From NCBI GenBank assembly GCA_028284675.1, contig JANQRI010000006.1, positions 1 through 57,924 on the forward strand: 57,924 bases of DNA, in the 5' to 3' direction. The stretch's first letter is position 1, and every line of letters starts with the position of its first letter. Of this stretch, positions 43,642-53,303 are shown in pieces. Below the pieces are notes generated by a model that saw nothing but the letters and a program-made list of their open reading frames with translations, was not told the DNA's origin and searched no databases. This DNA is from Gammaproteobacteria bacterium. Its GTDB lineage: Bacteria > Pseudomonadota > Gammaproteobacteria > HTCC5015. The position numbers and the translations under genes were made by a program.

Positions 43642-44942
43642 ATCCGACCCTCCAGCCCATGAAGACGGGCCTCGATGTAATTTAAAAGCTCACCGGTCAT
43701 ACCAGCCGCATTACCGGCCTCCTGATACGCCCGATATGCCTGCTCTGTACGACCCAGGGCTTCCAGTGAAATTGCCAGCCCCAACCACCAACGCCCCTGA
43801 CTCTGGTTAATTTTAAGTGCATTCATATAGTGCTCAACCGCAGCGACATGATCGCTTAATCGCTGCGCAACCGCAGCCTGTAAACCATGATAATCACCAT
43901 CTGAAATCGCATAACTTTGATTTTGCTCCAGCACACGACGTGCATCCTGTAAACGATTTTGGTCAATCGAAATTTGCGCATAAAGCTTTGCAAAAGCCGT
44001 ATGTTGCGGATTTATCTCAATACCTTCCTGCAATAAAGATTGAGCTTCAACAAAACGACCATTACCTGAATACAGCACAGCCAGCATTTCCCTCGACTCA
44101 TAATATGATGGCTGCAGCTCTAGCGATTTTCGCAAAGCTTCAATCGCCGCATTAATTTCATTTCCTTGCATACTGTTTAAAGCGCGTTGAAAATAAGACT
44201 TTGCTGACAATCTCACTGATGAAGCTCTTTTAATTTGTACAAGCTCCGGGGTTTCCTGCACGTATAGCTCCTGCGAGGCTTTTTTTGCCGGGACACTAAT
44301 CTGCTTTTGGGGATTTTCTTCAACTCTGGAAACAACAGGACTATCTGACTTTATCCGCAGAACCAAACGATAATGCTCTTCGCCAAGCTGCTGGGTCGCA
44401 AACACTTTAATACGCACGCTATCTGCAGGCGTTAGCACCAGCTGCAAATCATCACCAACCCCGGTAAAGCGATAAGCACTCAAAAGGCGGTTATCAACAG
44501 AAAGCACCGGCAAAGCCACATCCAACTGAAAATCTTCAAATTTAAATTTAATATCTCCATTGCCTTCAAAAGAAGGTTGTGGCTTTTCAAAATTTTTATT
44601 GGCGTCAATTAAAAAATCAGTATAATTTTCCCTTTCCTCCATCATCACACTCAAAACAACTTTCGCCTGAGGTCCTGATATGGACGTATCAGTTGTCGGC
44701 ACAGATGAAGCAGATGAAAACGAATTTTCTTTTTCCGGAAAAAGAAAAAAATCAAATTTCTGTATGGAAACAAAAAATACAATAATGACCAATGAGACAA
44801 CCAGCGCCCATAGTTTTTTATTTGCTGCGAACATGCCATTTTCAGTTGCTTCAGTAACAAATACCCCGGGAAACCCCGGCGGCGCCAACGCCGATGCGTT
44901 TCTCTTATCAAGATCTTTAAGCATTTGATTGATAACACTCAT
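43638..44942 (-). CDS. mshN: MSHA biogenesis protein MshN (TPR)
   Basis: 434 residues. N-terminal SVINQMLKDLDKRNA, one membrane helix (about 44-60), a variable Pro/Ser/Glu-rich middle and about four TPR units in the C-terminal half (FQRALNSMQGNEINAAIEALRKSLELQPSYYE and following). Typical of MshN, which links inner-membrane parts and the secretin. Overlaps mshM and mshE starts by four bases each (ATGA). Confidence 0.87.
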   Translation of the reverse strand: MSVINQMLKDLDKRNASALAPPGFPGVFVTEATENGMFAANKKLWALVVSLVIIVFFVSIQKFDFFLFPEKENSFSSASSVPTTDTSISGPQAKVVLSVMMEERENYTDFLIDANKNFEKPQPSFEGNGDIKFKFEDFQLDVALPVLSVDNRLLSAYRFTGVGDDLQLVLTPADSVRIKVFATQQLGEEHYRLVLRIKSDSPVVSRVEENPQKQISVPAKKASQELYVQETPELVQIKRASSVRLSAKSYFQRALNSMQGNEINAAIEALRKSLELQPSYYESREMLAVLYSGNGRFVEAQSLLQEGIEINPQHTAFAKLYAQISIDQNRLQDARRVLEQNQSYAISDGDYHGLQAAVAQRLSDHVAAVEHYMNALKINQSQGRWWLGLAISLEALGRTEQAYRAYQEAGNAAGMTGELLNYIEARLHGLEGRI

Positions 44943-45850
44943 AGCATATGCTTCCAGGCAAGATAGACCCCTGTCAGCAAAAACACCGTCCCTACCATAA
45001 ACATCCCAAGATACGGCATTATGTGCAGCAAAGCCGGCTTTTGCTTCAAACCCTCAGTATCTGCTATGGCTGCACGCACATGCATGACTCCGATAGAACG
45101 CTCCCCTTTACCGAAAGCCATCATCAAAGCCTTATTGCTTAGAATATTTATGATTCTGGGAATACCGCCACTTGCTTTATATAAATACTCAACTGCATCT
45201 TTACGAAACAACATATCACCGTTATAGCCGGCGATGCGTATGCGATAATCCAGATACCCGGCCACACGTATACGATCCAATGGCTGCAACTGATAAGAAT
45301 AGACAATACGTTGGCGCAATTGACGATTTCGGGGCCGGGCCAGCTTTTCATCCAGTTCAGGCTGCCCAAACAAGACTATTTGCAGTAATTTGCGCCTTTC
45401 AGTTTCCAGATTACTTAAGAGCCGCAACGCTTCAAGCGTCTGGTCAGGCACTGACTGCGCCTCATCGATACATACCACTACATGCTTGCCTTGCTCGCTC
45501 AACCCCAAAAGCCGGTTATTTAATTTTTTTAGGATTTCATAATCCGTCAACCGTGCTGTTGCAATGCCAAGTTCATCAGCCAGTGCTTTATGAAGGCTAA
45601 CGGGGCTCATGTAAGGGTTTGGAATGTATGCAGTATAATAATTGTCATCCAGCCTGTTCAGCAACTCCCGGCACAACAGCGTTTTACCGGTTCCCACTTC
45701 ACCGGTAATCTTAATAAAGCCCTCACCACTGCTTAGCGCAAAAGTCAACACTTCCAATGCTTGACGTTGCCCTTGATGACAGAAAAAATATTGTGTATCA
45801 GGGGCTAATGTAAAAGGCCTTTCCTGCATTCCGAAAAACTGTTCATACAT
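44939..45850 (-). CDS. mshM: MSHA biogenesis ATPase MshM (ExeA-like)
   Basis: 303 residues. AAA ATPase with MYEQFFGMQERPFTLAPD start, Walker A GEVGTGKTLL, Walker B VVVCIDEAQ and arginine-rich LRQRIVYSYQLQPL; one C-terminal membrane helix (about 278-298). Same family as ExeA, which helps secretin assembly. Confidence 0.92.
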   Translation of the reverse strand: MYEQFFGMQERPFTLAPDTQYFFCHQGQRQALEVLTFALSSGEGFIKITGEVGTGKTLLCRELLNRLDDNYYTAYIPNPYMSPVSLHKALADELGIATARLTDYEILKKLNNRLLGLSEQGKHVVVCIDEAQSVPDQTLEALRLLSNLETERRKLLQIVLFGQPELDEKLARPRNRQLRQRIVYSYQLQPLDRIRVAGYLDYRIRIAGYNGDMLFRKDAVEYLYKASGGIPRIINILSNKALMMAFGKGERSIGVMHVRAAIADTEGLKQKPALLHIMPYLGMFMVGTVFLLTGVYLAWKHML

Positions 45851-45951
45851 ATCTCACCTCAAACAGTTATATTTTTTCATCATCCCGCAACCAACCACAC
45901 TATGCCGTCCGATTCAGATAAATATAAAAATCAGAAAATTATAATTTCCGC

Positions 45952-47658
45952 CTATCGCTTTAGCTTTTCGATTCTGTCAGAAATTCGTGATAGTTCTGAC
46001 TGCCAAGCATAGCCGGAGTCACTAATTACAATCGGCTTTAACAATATGACAAGCTCGCTGCGCTTTGACACCCGTTTCGTCTGGCGGAACAAATGCCCCA
46101 GCACAGGAATGTTTCTCAACCCCGGCACCCCACCAACCGTGTCTGAAGCCGACTCCTGCATCAAGCCTCCGATAACAATTACCTGTCCACTACGCGCTCT
46201 GACAACTGAGTCTGATTCACGTACTGTGCTGAACGCCAATGGCAATGATTGATCCTGACCGGCAATCGTAATATCTTTGACCTGATCGACAACTTCGCTG
46301 ATCGTCGGATGAATATGCAATATTACATCTTTGTTTTCATTGATTTGCGGAGTTACATCAAGTGCAATACCGGAAAAAAACGGCGTCAGAATAATCTCCG
46401 GAGTGGTTGTTGTTGAAGTACCGGTAGTCGTTGTTGAAGAAACCTCTGTAACGAAAAATTCATCAGAACCAATTTTAATTACCGCTTTTTGGTTATTTAC
46501 GGTTGACACACGCGGACTGGACAACACATTAACATCACCCTGTTGATCCAATAAACGTATTATAAAAGCGAAATCATCACTGGCTGCCCCAACAGCAAAA
46601 AGGTTCCCAAAACCCTGCAATGAATTGGTCCCTGTTACACCCCCGAGTAAAAAATCACCGGTACTGTTAATCAGCTCAGAGTCCCCATCTATAATTTCAA
46701 ATTGACTCCCAAATGAGTCCCGGGACCCGCCCTGATCTATCTTTGCCCAGTTAATGCCCGTCTGATGATCATCATTCAGCTGCACTTCAACAACTTTGGC
46801 TTCGATAATGACCTGTCTATGCAAATTTGCCTGAGCACTTTTCAAGAAAGATTCCACATCCCGCAATTGACCGGGCATTGCCCGGACCACAACCAAACCG
46901 GACTGAGGGCTTACAACCACACTACGCCCTTCATCGTTACCTATAATCGTTTTTACTGTATTTTCCAGGTCTTTCCAAAAATCCGATTTGGATACCGTTG
47001 CTATTCTGCTGGAGGCAAATGTCTGTGAGCTGTTCCCCCCCTGGCGATTCACATTGTTATTATTGTTACCAGCACCACCCCGGTTGCCGGTACCCTCGGC
47101 TGTCGTAAACTGCCCGGATGTAACCCGTGTATTCGACATCCCATCCCGGGACACATTCAGATAACTCACGTTAAATATTTTTGACTGCAGCCGCGCCGGC
47201 AAAACAAAATAACCCGCACGATTTTTTTGATACTCATAACCATAGACATCTCTGGCAACTTCCAGAACCTCATCAACTGTCACACTTTTCAAATTAAGGC
47301 TGATACTGCCTTTCACTTGTGGGTGCACTACCATATTGATAGGCGTATCTTTCACCAGGCTCATAAAAAAGGAACGTGCCGACATACGGTTAACGGTTAT
47401 ATCAAAACGTTCTTCATGCGCAACCGGCTTAAATTTTACCGGAACTCCCGGTTTGTAGTTCGGCAATAGCGCATCGCTGACTTCTTTAGGCGGCGAGCCG
47501 GCCGTCGACGGTAACGCCGCGGAATTTTTCGCCTCCTCAAGCGCATTGCTAATAGCAGCAAATGTAGCATCTGACCGTTTACCCGGCTTATTACTGTTTG
47601 CCGCACACCCTGCAATCAAAACTGTAACAGCTAAGAATGTCAAAATTTTACCTGGCAT
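45952..47658 (-). CDS. mshL: MSHA secretin MshL (outer-membrane lipoprotein)
   Basis: 568 residues from the ATG at 47658, which gives a lipoprotein signal with lipobox LIAGC; the frame continues 14 codons upstream without a signal. N-domains (about 60-250) including a Gly/Asn-rich low-complexity stretch (RGGAGNNNNNVNRQGG), then the secretin channel with VIIEAKVVEVQLNDDHQTGINW, NVLSSPRVSTVNNQKAVIKIG and VIVIGGLMQE. Forms the pilus outer-membrane gate. 102 bases separate its predecessor mshK only by overlap, so it is part of one operon. Confidence 0.95.
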   Translation of the reverse strand: MPGKILTFLAVTVLIAGCAANSNKPGKRSDATFAAISNALEEAKNSAALPSTAGSPPKEVSDALLPNYKPGVPVKFKPVAHEERFDITVNRMSARSFFMSLVKDTPINMVVHPQVKGSISLNLKSVTVDEVLEVARDVYGYEYQKNRAGYFVLPARLQSKIFNVSYLNVSRDGMSNTRVTSGQFTTAEGTGNRGGAGNNNNNVNRQGGNSSQTFASSRIATVSKSDFWKDLENTVKTIIGNDEGRSVVVSPQSGLVVVRAMPGQLRDVESFLKSAQANLHRQVIIEAKVVEVQLNDDHQTGINWAKIDQGGSRDSFGSQFEIIDGDSELINSTGDFLLGGVTGTNSLQGFGNLFAVGAASDDFAFIIRLLDQQGDVNVLSSPRVSTVNNQKAVIKIGSDEFFVTEVSSTTTTGTSTTTTPEIILTPFFSGIALDVTPQINENKDVILHIHPTISEVVDQVKDITIAGQDQSLPLAFSTVRESDSVVRARSGQVIVIGGLMQESASDTVGGVPGLRNIPVLGHLFRQTKRVSKRSELVILLKPIVISDSGYAWQSELSRISDRIEKLKR

Positions 47659-47671
47659 TATCCTATTACCT

Positions 47672-48013
47672 TTATTTTGTTTTTCGCTTTGATACTTCAA
47701 GCACAGGCTTGATCAGCAGTGAGCGGCCATTTACATCCAGCTCAACTGCATTTCCGTAAATCGCTTTAATACGAGCACCGTTCACAGTTTGCCCGACACT
47801 CAATAGGCGATTATTCACCATCGCCAGGCGTCGACCTTCGGACACCAGAATGGCCGACACTTGCCAACCACTATCTTTAGTGCCTTTTTTAACCGGCGCC
47901 CTGCTATAATCTGCCGGGCGCATCGGATCCTTCACTCTATCCTGAGCCGAAAACACAGGCACTAAAAAGCCAATAGCGGCGAACAGCACAAATATCCTGC
48001 CAAAACTAAACAC
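47672..48013 (-). CDS. mshK: MSHA biogenesis protein MshK
   Basis: 113 residues. Signal peptide at 1-23, then DPMRPADYS and a ~60-residue beta domain (SAILVSEGRRLAMVNNRLLSVGQTVNGARI) of the GspC/PilP type, in keeping with MshK as a periplasmic partner of the secretin. Overlaps mshJ by 8 bases. Confidence 0.85.
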   Translation of the reverse strand: MFSFGRIFVLFAAIGFLVPVFSAQDRVKDPMRPADYSRAPVKKGTKDSGWQVSAILVSEGRRLAMVNNRLLSVGQTVNGARIKAIYGNAVELDVNGRSLLIKPVLEVSKRKTK

Positions 48014-48689
48014 CGATCCACCCCTCGGTAAAACTTAAAGTGACAAGCTTTATTTTTACAGTTGCCACCGGATAATCATCCATAGTGATTGCAACCGAGT
48101 CCCACGAAAAGCGCCAGGGCAGCGACTCTATCCGCCTTACATAATTCAAAACGCTGAAAAAATCACCTCTGAACTCCATATCCAAACCATGCAGATACAC
48201 ACTTAAATCAACATTTTCATCCGCCTCATCATCACCATTCTCAAAACCTGCAGCAAGCGGGTTATTAGGACCGGTGCTTTCAAGGCTGACCAGCTGCAAA
48301 CCAGGCTCCTGCCGAATCAGATTTTCAAGCAGGCCGATCATTTGCTGCGGAGAAACAAAACCGACCGTTTTTTCTTTAAGCTCTTCATCAATACGCATAA
48401 TTTCGCTGGTATAACGCTTCAGCCGCAAACTTTCACGGACATTGGAATCCAGCTTTAACTGCGCATTCAGTTGTTGCAACAAGTTGGTTTCGGTATTAAT
48501 TTGTGTACCTGTTACGTCAATGCCCTGATGCAAACGTTCTTTCTCAGTGATTTGGTCCTGCAATACCGCCTCATCCCATATAAAAAATAATCCGACAATT
48601 ATTGTGATAAAAATAATCACCCGCTCACGATACTGCAGCGCATCAATACGCTCAAAAATACGGGCAACACTCTTAGGCAGCTCTTTCAT
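48006..48689 (-). CDS. mshJ: MSHA biogenesis protein MshJ (PilO-like)
   Basis: 227 residues. One N-terminal helix (about 24-42), coiled coil (45-100), then a ferredoxin-like domain ending in PVATVKIKLVTLSFTEGWIGV. It is the PilO equivalent. Overlaps both mshI2 and mshK. Confidence 0.87.
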   Translation of the reverse strand: MKELPKSVARIFERIDALQYRERVIIFITIIVGLFFIWDEAVLQDQITEKERLHQGIDVTGTQINTETNLLQQLNAQLKLDSNVRESLRLKRYTSEIMRIDEELKEKTVGFVSPQQMIGLLENLIRQEPGLQLVSLESTGPNNPLAAGFENGDDEADENVDLSVYLHGLDMEFRGDFFSVLNYVRRIESLPWRFSWDSVAITMDDYPVATVKIKLVTLSFTEGWIGV

Positions 48690-49333
48690 AAATTCCCATT
48701 CATAAAATTATTACTTAGCAGAGGCGCCCGAGACTCTTTCACATCTTCACTGGATAATACGAAGTGAACCAGGCGGGGGTTCTGCTCATCCTGCTTCATC
48801 ACAACTTTACGAAACTCTCGACCCACGTAAGCCGGCTCGGCATTCAATCTACTTAAAAATTCCGGAATTAACTTGGGGTTAAGCGTAATACCTTCCAGGT
48901 GCAGCCCACTTCCACCGGAGTTAATACCAATATGAGAAAGCCACATACCATTAACATTCCTCCGCCCCAAACCTTCAAGTAAAGCCGAAAACTTAACCAC
49001 TTCCTCAAGTTGCGAGGTATCCACCCACTGGGTGATTTTTTGACGAACACCCAGTTGTTTTTGAGCATCCTCTACTGCAGCCCGCAATGCCGGATCAACC
49101 ACTTGTGCATCGAGCTTTCTGCGTAACTTATCGTTATTTTGTTTCAACTCCCCAACCTGCAAAGCCAAATCACCATAACTGGAATCGGCATTATGGTTCA
49201 TCCATGCCAGAGACAAACTGATTAGCCCCATTAATCCCAGAGAGCACAGGGACACAACAGCTATTTGCCGTGCGGAACAGCCAACTGATCTGATATGAAA
49301 CTGTTCTTGATATAAATTAATTTGTTGTTTCAT
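48686..49333 (-). CDS. MSHA biogenesis PilN-like protein MshI2
   Basis: 215 residues. MKQQINLYQEQF is the conserved PilN-type start (binds PilM), then a membrane helix (about 25-43), coiled coil and a fimbrial-assembly domain. In Vibrio the PilM- and PilN-like parts are counted together as mshI; here they are two genes overlapping by four bases, as in Shewanella. Confidence 0.87.
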   Translation of the reverse strand: MKQQINLYQEQFHIRSVGCSARQIAVVSLCSLGLMGLISLSLAWMNHNADSSYGDLALQVGELKQNNDKLRRKLDAQVVDPALRAAVEDAQKQLGVRQKITQWVDTSQLEEVVKFSALLEGLGRRNVNGMWLSHIGINSGGSGLHLEGITLNPKLIPEFLSRLNAEPAYVGREFRKVVMKQDEQNPRLVHFVLSSEDVKESRAPLLSNNFMNGNL

Positions 49334-50268
49334 GATATGCTTTGGACATTGTCACGCAATGCCGCACCAACGGCTAACAAACAACGTGCTTGGCTCTCTT
49401 CTTCACATTCCAGTGTAAAACCTTCCAGTGCATCCAAAACCAGTGGCTCCACCTCCAGATTAAGATGGCTGCTCAAATGCATCATTAGCTCCCCACTGAA
49501 TTTATCCGGTGGAAATATCAACAATTTAGTCGGGAGAGGCTGCGCAAACTGACTCTCGAAATAATCCAGAGAACGCTGTAATTCGAGTACCAGCTCATCA
49601 CCGGTATGCTGGTTATTAGGGTCCAATAAATGAGAAAAACCAAATTCCAGACGGCGAACCAGATAAACTTCATCCTGCTTAATAAATTCCAAGAGGCCAC
49701 CATGCTCATTAAAACTCAGCACAATAACACCTGGATCATTGTGTTCGAAACGGCTGATCACATTGCGCAATGCCATCTCCCCAATATCGATAGACTTAAG
49801 GTTTAACTCAGCGCGCTGCGCCTGTTCGGCGGCATTTTGTATGTCATCAGACCTGGCTGCGACAATATATAATTTTCGCTCACTGCCACGTTGACCTGCT
49901 TCCGGATACTCAAACACATCCACTACTGCATCCTCAACCGGATATGAAATCAACTCTCCTATTTTCCAGCGCACCGATGCACGCAATTGTTCAATCTCCA
50001 TTGGTGGGCTGCTGGCCTGCAATAAACTGTATTGGCTGGCCGGTAACACTATCACTGCCGGCAGGTTTTTTAGTTTGTACTTGTCAGCAAGATTTTCGAG
50101 CACAATATCTATATTTTCCGGGCCATCTATTGGAGCAAAATCGCATTGTAACACCGCACGATTACCGCCCGCATTGCGCCTTTTTACAGCAATCGCCACA
50201 CCGTCTGGTTGAAAATCGATTCCGACCGCGCTAAATTTTTCTAATCTTTTTTTAAAAACACCTAACAA
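49330..50268 (-). CDS. mshI: MSHA biogenesis PilM-like protein MshI
   Basis: 312 residues, actin-like fold (GIDFQPDGVAIAVKRR, VIVLPASQYSLLQASSPPM, AVGAALRDNVQSI). Start codon TTG at 50266-50268, with AGGAG nine bases upstream, which decides the start. First gene of the operon. It forms the cytoplasmic ring with the PilN-like protein. Confidence 0.85.
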   Translation of the reverse strand: MLGVFKKRLEKFSAVGIDFQPDGVAIAVKRRNAGGNRAVLQCDFAPIDGPENIDIVLENLADKYKLKNLPAVIVLPASQYSLLQASSPPMEIEQLRASVRWKIGELISYPVEDAVVDVFEYPEAGQRGSERKLYIVAARSDDIQNAAEQAQRAELNLKSIDIGEMALRNVISRFEHNDPGVIVLSFNEHGGLLEFIKQDEVYLVRRLEFGFSHLLDPNNQHTGDELVLELQRSLDYFESQFAQPLPTKLLIFPPDKFSGELMMHLSSHLNLEVEPLVLDALEGFTLECEEESQARCLLAVGAALRDNVQSIS

Positions 50269-50719
50269 CTCAGCACACTCCTCGACCAGCAGGTATATGA
50301 ACCCTAAAAACCGGGACCGTATACCGGTTCACGCTCTACCTTAAACAGGCTTTAACCGTATACATCACTCTTGTTGTGCGTCTTGTACAATATCCGGTCA
50401 AGCCAGGCTCTTCCGGCATCACACCACAAGCCAGATAATCGGCAGTCATTGACTAATCTTGAACCAGTTCTAAACAATTGCCCTACTCAACACGGCAATT
50501 TGCTTACAAACGGCAACCTGGACCTGATATAAAAGAGATTGCTGAAATGGAGGAAAAAGTTGATTCAGGCAAGCAATTTGCCCAAGTTAGACAAAAAACC
50601 GGGGGCTATTGGAAAGGTAAGGCGATAATGGTGCAGAATCAGCAGACACACACTGCGACTACAATGCTGCCAAGCAGGTATGTTAAGACAGGTTCCAGCC
50701 AGACTGTACTGTTCTTTGA
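50269..50719. promoter_or_regulatory. Region upstream of the MSHA operon
   Basis: 451 bases, A+T-rich, with no convincing gene; a plus-strand frame of 81 codons at 50478-50723 looks like chance (antisense-like composition, no ribosome site). The MSHA promoter should lie here. A partial dyad ACCGTATACCGGT occurs at about 50318-50331. No promoter could be fixed. Confidence 0.4.
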
Positions 50720-51487
50720 CTAAGAAGCTGCCTGCTGCTGATCATCATAAATTACGATACAGCGCCCTCTGCATTTGGCCTCAGACAGAGCGTCATCAGC
50801 AGCGCTCAATAAAGCTTCCAGTGAATTATCATTATGATCAAAAACCTTTATGCCGATACTGACAGTAAAACTGATTTCACACTTTTCACCAACAGCTACA
50901 GTATTTTCGACGGCACTCAGTATACGTTCCGCAAATGCACCCACATCAACCCGGTTTGACTCCGGGATCAAAAATATAAATTCACCATCACCAAAACGCG
51001 CAAAAATTTCGGACGCACGCAGGCTATTCATACAAGTATTAGCCAAAGCCTGCAATACTGCATCACCGCCCGCATGGCCATACTCATCATTAATTTCTTT
51101 AAAGCGATCTATATTGATTGCCATAATGGAAAAAACGGTTTTGTAACGGCGTGCTTTCGCAAACTCTTTTTCAGCCTGCTCTATAAAATAACGCCGGTTA
51201 TAGACATCGGTCAGATCATCCATAATGGACAAAGCGCGTAACTTTTGTTCAGAGTGATCCAATTGACGAATCAACCTGACAAACGCATAAAATATAAAAG
51301 GCATAAAAACAACAGCAACAAAACCAACAAAATAGACCGAATTTGAATGCACTTCCCGGTAAAACAACCAGTCAATCGCAGCCGCAACTAAAAGTATTGC
51401 GACAACAGAAACCACAGTAAATGTGATTATGACCGGAATTTCACCATGCCTGCGAATAAAACCTTTTAGAAAATCACTGTTATTCAT
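50720..51487 (-). CDS. Membrane GGDEF-domain protein with altered signature
   Basis: 255 residues from the ATG at 51487; 41 extra codons upstream are probably not translated. Two membrane helices (about 18-38 and 48-68), a short linker (QLDHSEQKLRALSIMDDLTDVYNRRYF) and a GGDEF domain. The active-site loop reads GDGEF, with D and G exchanged relative to GGDEF, and the inhibitory site RxxD is RASE. The rest (INIDRFKEINDEYGHAGGDAVL) is normal. Activity is uncertain: it may be a weak cyclase or a c-di-GMP/GTP sensor. Lies just upstream of mshI on the same strand, so a role in pilus control is likely by position. Confidence 0.85.
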   Translation of the reverse strand: MNNSDFLKGFIRRHGEIPVIITFTVVSVVAILLVAAAIDWLFYREVHSNSVYFVGFVAVVFMPFIFYAFVRLIRQLDHSEQKLRALSIMDDLTDVYNRRYFIEQAEKEFAKARRYKTVFSIMAINIDRFKEINDEYGHAGGDAVLQALANTCMNSLRASEIFARFGDGEFIFLIPESNRVDVGAFAERILSAVENTVAVGEKCEISFTVSIGIKVFDHNDNSLEALLSAADDALSEAKCRGRCIVIYDDQQQAAS

Positions 51488-51542
51488 GCTTCTCCCAAAC
51501 CGCGACGCGAACCCGCAGCCTGTAGATAAAATCACCCGCTCA

Positions 51543-52028
51543 CTATAAGCTGCAATCCGGGTATTCAGCCCGCAATAAGTTATAGGTCTGTTTGGCGGCG
51601 AGATATTCACCCTCAGAATTTAATGCCGATATATGCGCCAGCCGTTGGGCAGGATCTTCACCACGCACATCCTCAGCGGCACGGCTGTAAGCCAAATTAA
51701 CACATGCCTCAAAAGAGGCACTTATATCCACCGGCACTTCAACGGAATCAGCACCTTCATCAGGGTTGCCGCTTTCGGCCGGCTTGTCAGAAGCGCCCCG
51801 CAGATTATCCAGAGTATTAGGCTGCCAATAGACAACCACCAGAAATGAAAGTGCGGCAATAATTGCAAATGATACCCAGGACTTCCACTTTGATGGCAGG
51901 GGTGCTTTTTGCTCGCGTTCAGACTTACTTTCGGAATCAGCCGTCGATTCAGCTTGTTGAGGCTTACCATATAACCAACCCAAATCAGGCATATCACTCT
52001 GATCTTTTGTGTCACGCTGCTTTCCCAT
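51543..52028 (-). CDS. Single-helix membrane protein, unknown
   Basis: 161 residues. N-terminal cytoplasmic region of ~48 residues rich in Ser, Glu, Lys and Gln, one membrane helix (about 52-67), then an Asp/Glu-rich linker and a helical C-terminal part with two Cys (FEACVNLAYSRAAED, AEYPDCSL). No family recognised. Same strand as the GGDEF gene, 55 bases upstream of it, so possibly co-transcribed. Confidence 0.65.
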   Translation of the reverse strand: MGKQRDTKDQSDMPDLGWLYGKPQQAESTADSESKSEREQKAPLPSKWKSWVSFAIIAALSFLVVVYWQPNTLDNLRGASDKPAESGNPDEGADSVEVPVDISASFEACVNLAYSRAAEDVRGEDPAQRLAHISALNSEGEYLAAKQTYNLLRAEYPDCSL

Positions 52029-52402
52029 TGATCCCCCTCTACAGCAAACTATTATTATATAAAGTTTTCACAGCACGATGACAACTTATCTCCAAACATC
52101 ACCACGACAAAAAAGACATAAAAACTGAAAAAAATCGGGCTCTGCAGATAGCAAACTGGCTTTTGGAGCAATTCTCAGTATTTATCAACGAATTCGCAGG
52201 TACAATAGTTTTCAACAAGCTGATGGAACTATTCTACATGAAAAATATCAAAAAATAATAAAGAAAGCTCTGAATGCGACATAGGATTCGCCTGCACACG
52301 CGGATGATGCCCTTCAAATATCCACCCCGCTCTTTTAAGCAGTCTAAACGGAATCATTAACCCAGAGGTTCCCTGTTCACCCATACCGCGGAGGCATTCT
52401 TC
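52029..52402. other. 374-base intergenic region
   Basis: Divergent region before the DUF6279-like gene, A+T-rich at first and more balanced near the end. GGAGG eight bases before the ATG at 52403 is a strong ribosome site. No gene, RNA or repeat recognised. Confidence 0.5.
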
Positions 52403-53293
52403 ATGCCTGGTGTAGCGAAAAACATTATAATCGGCTTATCGGCAATACTGATATTAAGCGGCTGCAGCATTATCAGTTACTCATATAACCGTGCGGACTG
52501 GTTTTTATCAAAAGAAGCCCAAAAATATCTCAATTTAAACAAAACCCAGCAAATACATTTTCGCGGCGCCCTCGACAAAGCCCATCTTATCCACCGCCAA
52601 CGAGAACTCCCGCATTATGTGGCATTTCTTAAGTACACGGCTTATACAGTAGCTGATGGTATTAACGCACAAAAGGTTGAGCGGATTATCGCGCACCTGC
52701 AAGTGCTTTTTAAGCGGCTGCTAAAACTATTAATTGATGTAGTCGCACCAACTCTTATTGCGCTTGAGCCTGCACAACTGGATTATCTGGAGTCAGCCTT
52801 ACAAAAACACAATAAAAAACAGACTAAAAACCTGTTTCACGGCAAACCGGAAAAACTCGAACAACGGCGCATCGAACGTTTAACTAAGCTATATAAATTC
52901 TGGTTCAGCTATTTAACCCCGCCCCAAAAAAATCTGCTCGAAAAAGCGGCTAAATCCTTACCTGATATTGAAGTACACGCCTCCAAATATAACCGGATCA
53001 AGCAACAACAATTATTATCGCTGCTAAGACAGCAACCTACATCCGATGATATACGAGAGTTTCTGCATGCCTGGTGGGTAAACGGCGAAGGCAAAAACAA
53101 AGAGCATCAACAGTTTGAGCATAGCTGCCGGGAAATACTGATTACACTTTCAGTACAGCTACTCAAAACGCATGATCAATACCAACAGCGACACCTTCAA
53201 AAGAAATTGAAGTACTTTGCAAAAGAGCTCGAAAAAATCACCCCAAATGAATCCCGCGTGCATATTGCCGCTTATTACCAGGCACTTATGTAG
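52403..53293 (+). CDS. DUF6279-like lipoprotein
   Basis: 296 residues. Lipoprotein signal with ILSGC lipobox (Cys at about 21). The next segment SYNRADWFLSKEAQKYLNLNKTQQ suits a gammaproteobacterial lipoprotein family (DUF6279). The rest is helical and rich in Lys and Gln. Function unknown. Convergent with the YihY gene, 10 bases between their ends. Confidence 0.75.
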   Translation: MPGVAKNIIIGLSAILILSGCSIISYSYNRADWFLSKEAQKYLNLNKTQQIHFRGALDKAHLIHRQRELPHYVAFLKYTAYTVADGINAQKVERIIAHLQVLFKRLLKLLIDVVAPTLIALEPAQLDYLESALQKHNKKQTKNLFHGKPEKLEQRRIERLTKLYKFWFSYLTPPQKNLLEKAAKSLPDIEVHASKYNRIKQQQLLSLLRQQPTSDDIREFLHAWWVNGEGKNKEHQQFEHSCREILITLSVQLLKTHDQYQQRHLQKKLKYFAKELEKITPNESRVHIAAYYQALM

Positions 53294-53303
53294 TGCTGTT
53301 AAA

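Noticed and set aside
50478..50723. 81-codon plus-strand frame upstream of mshI
   Set aside because: Unusual composition, no ribosome site, and it overlaps the end of the GGDEF gene on the other strand; probably chance.
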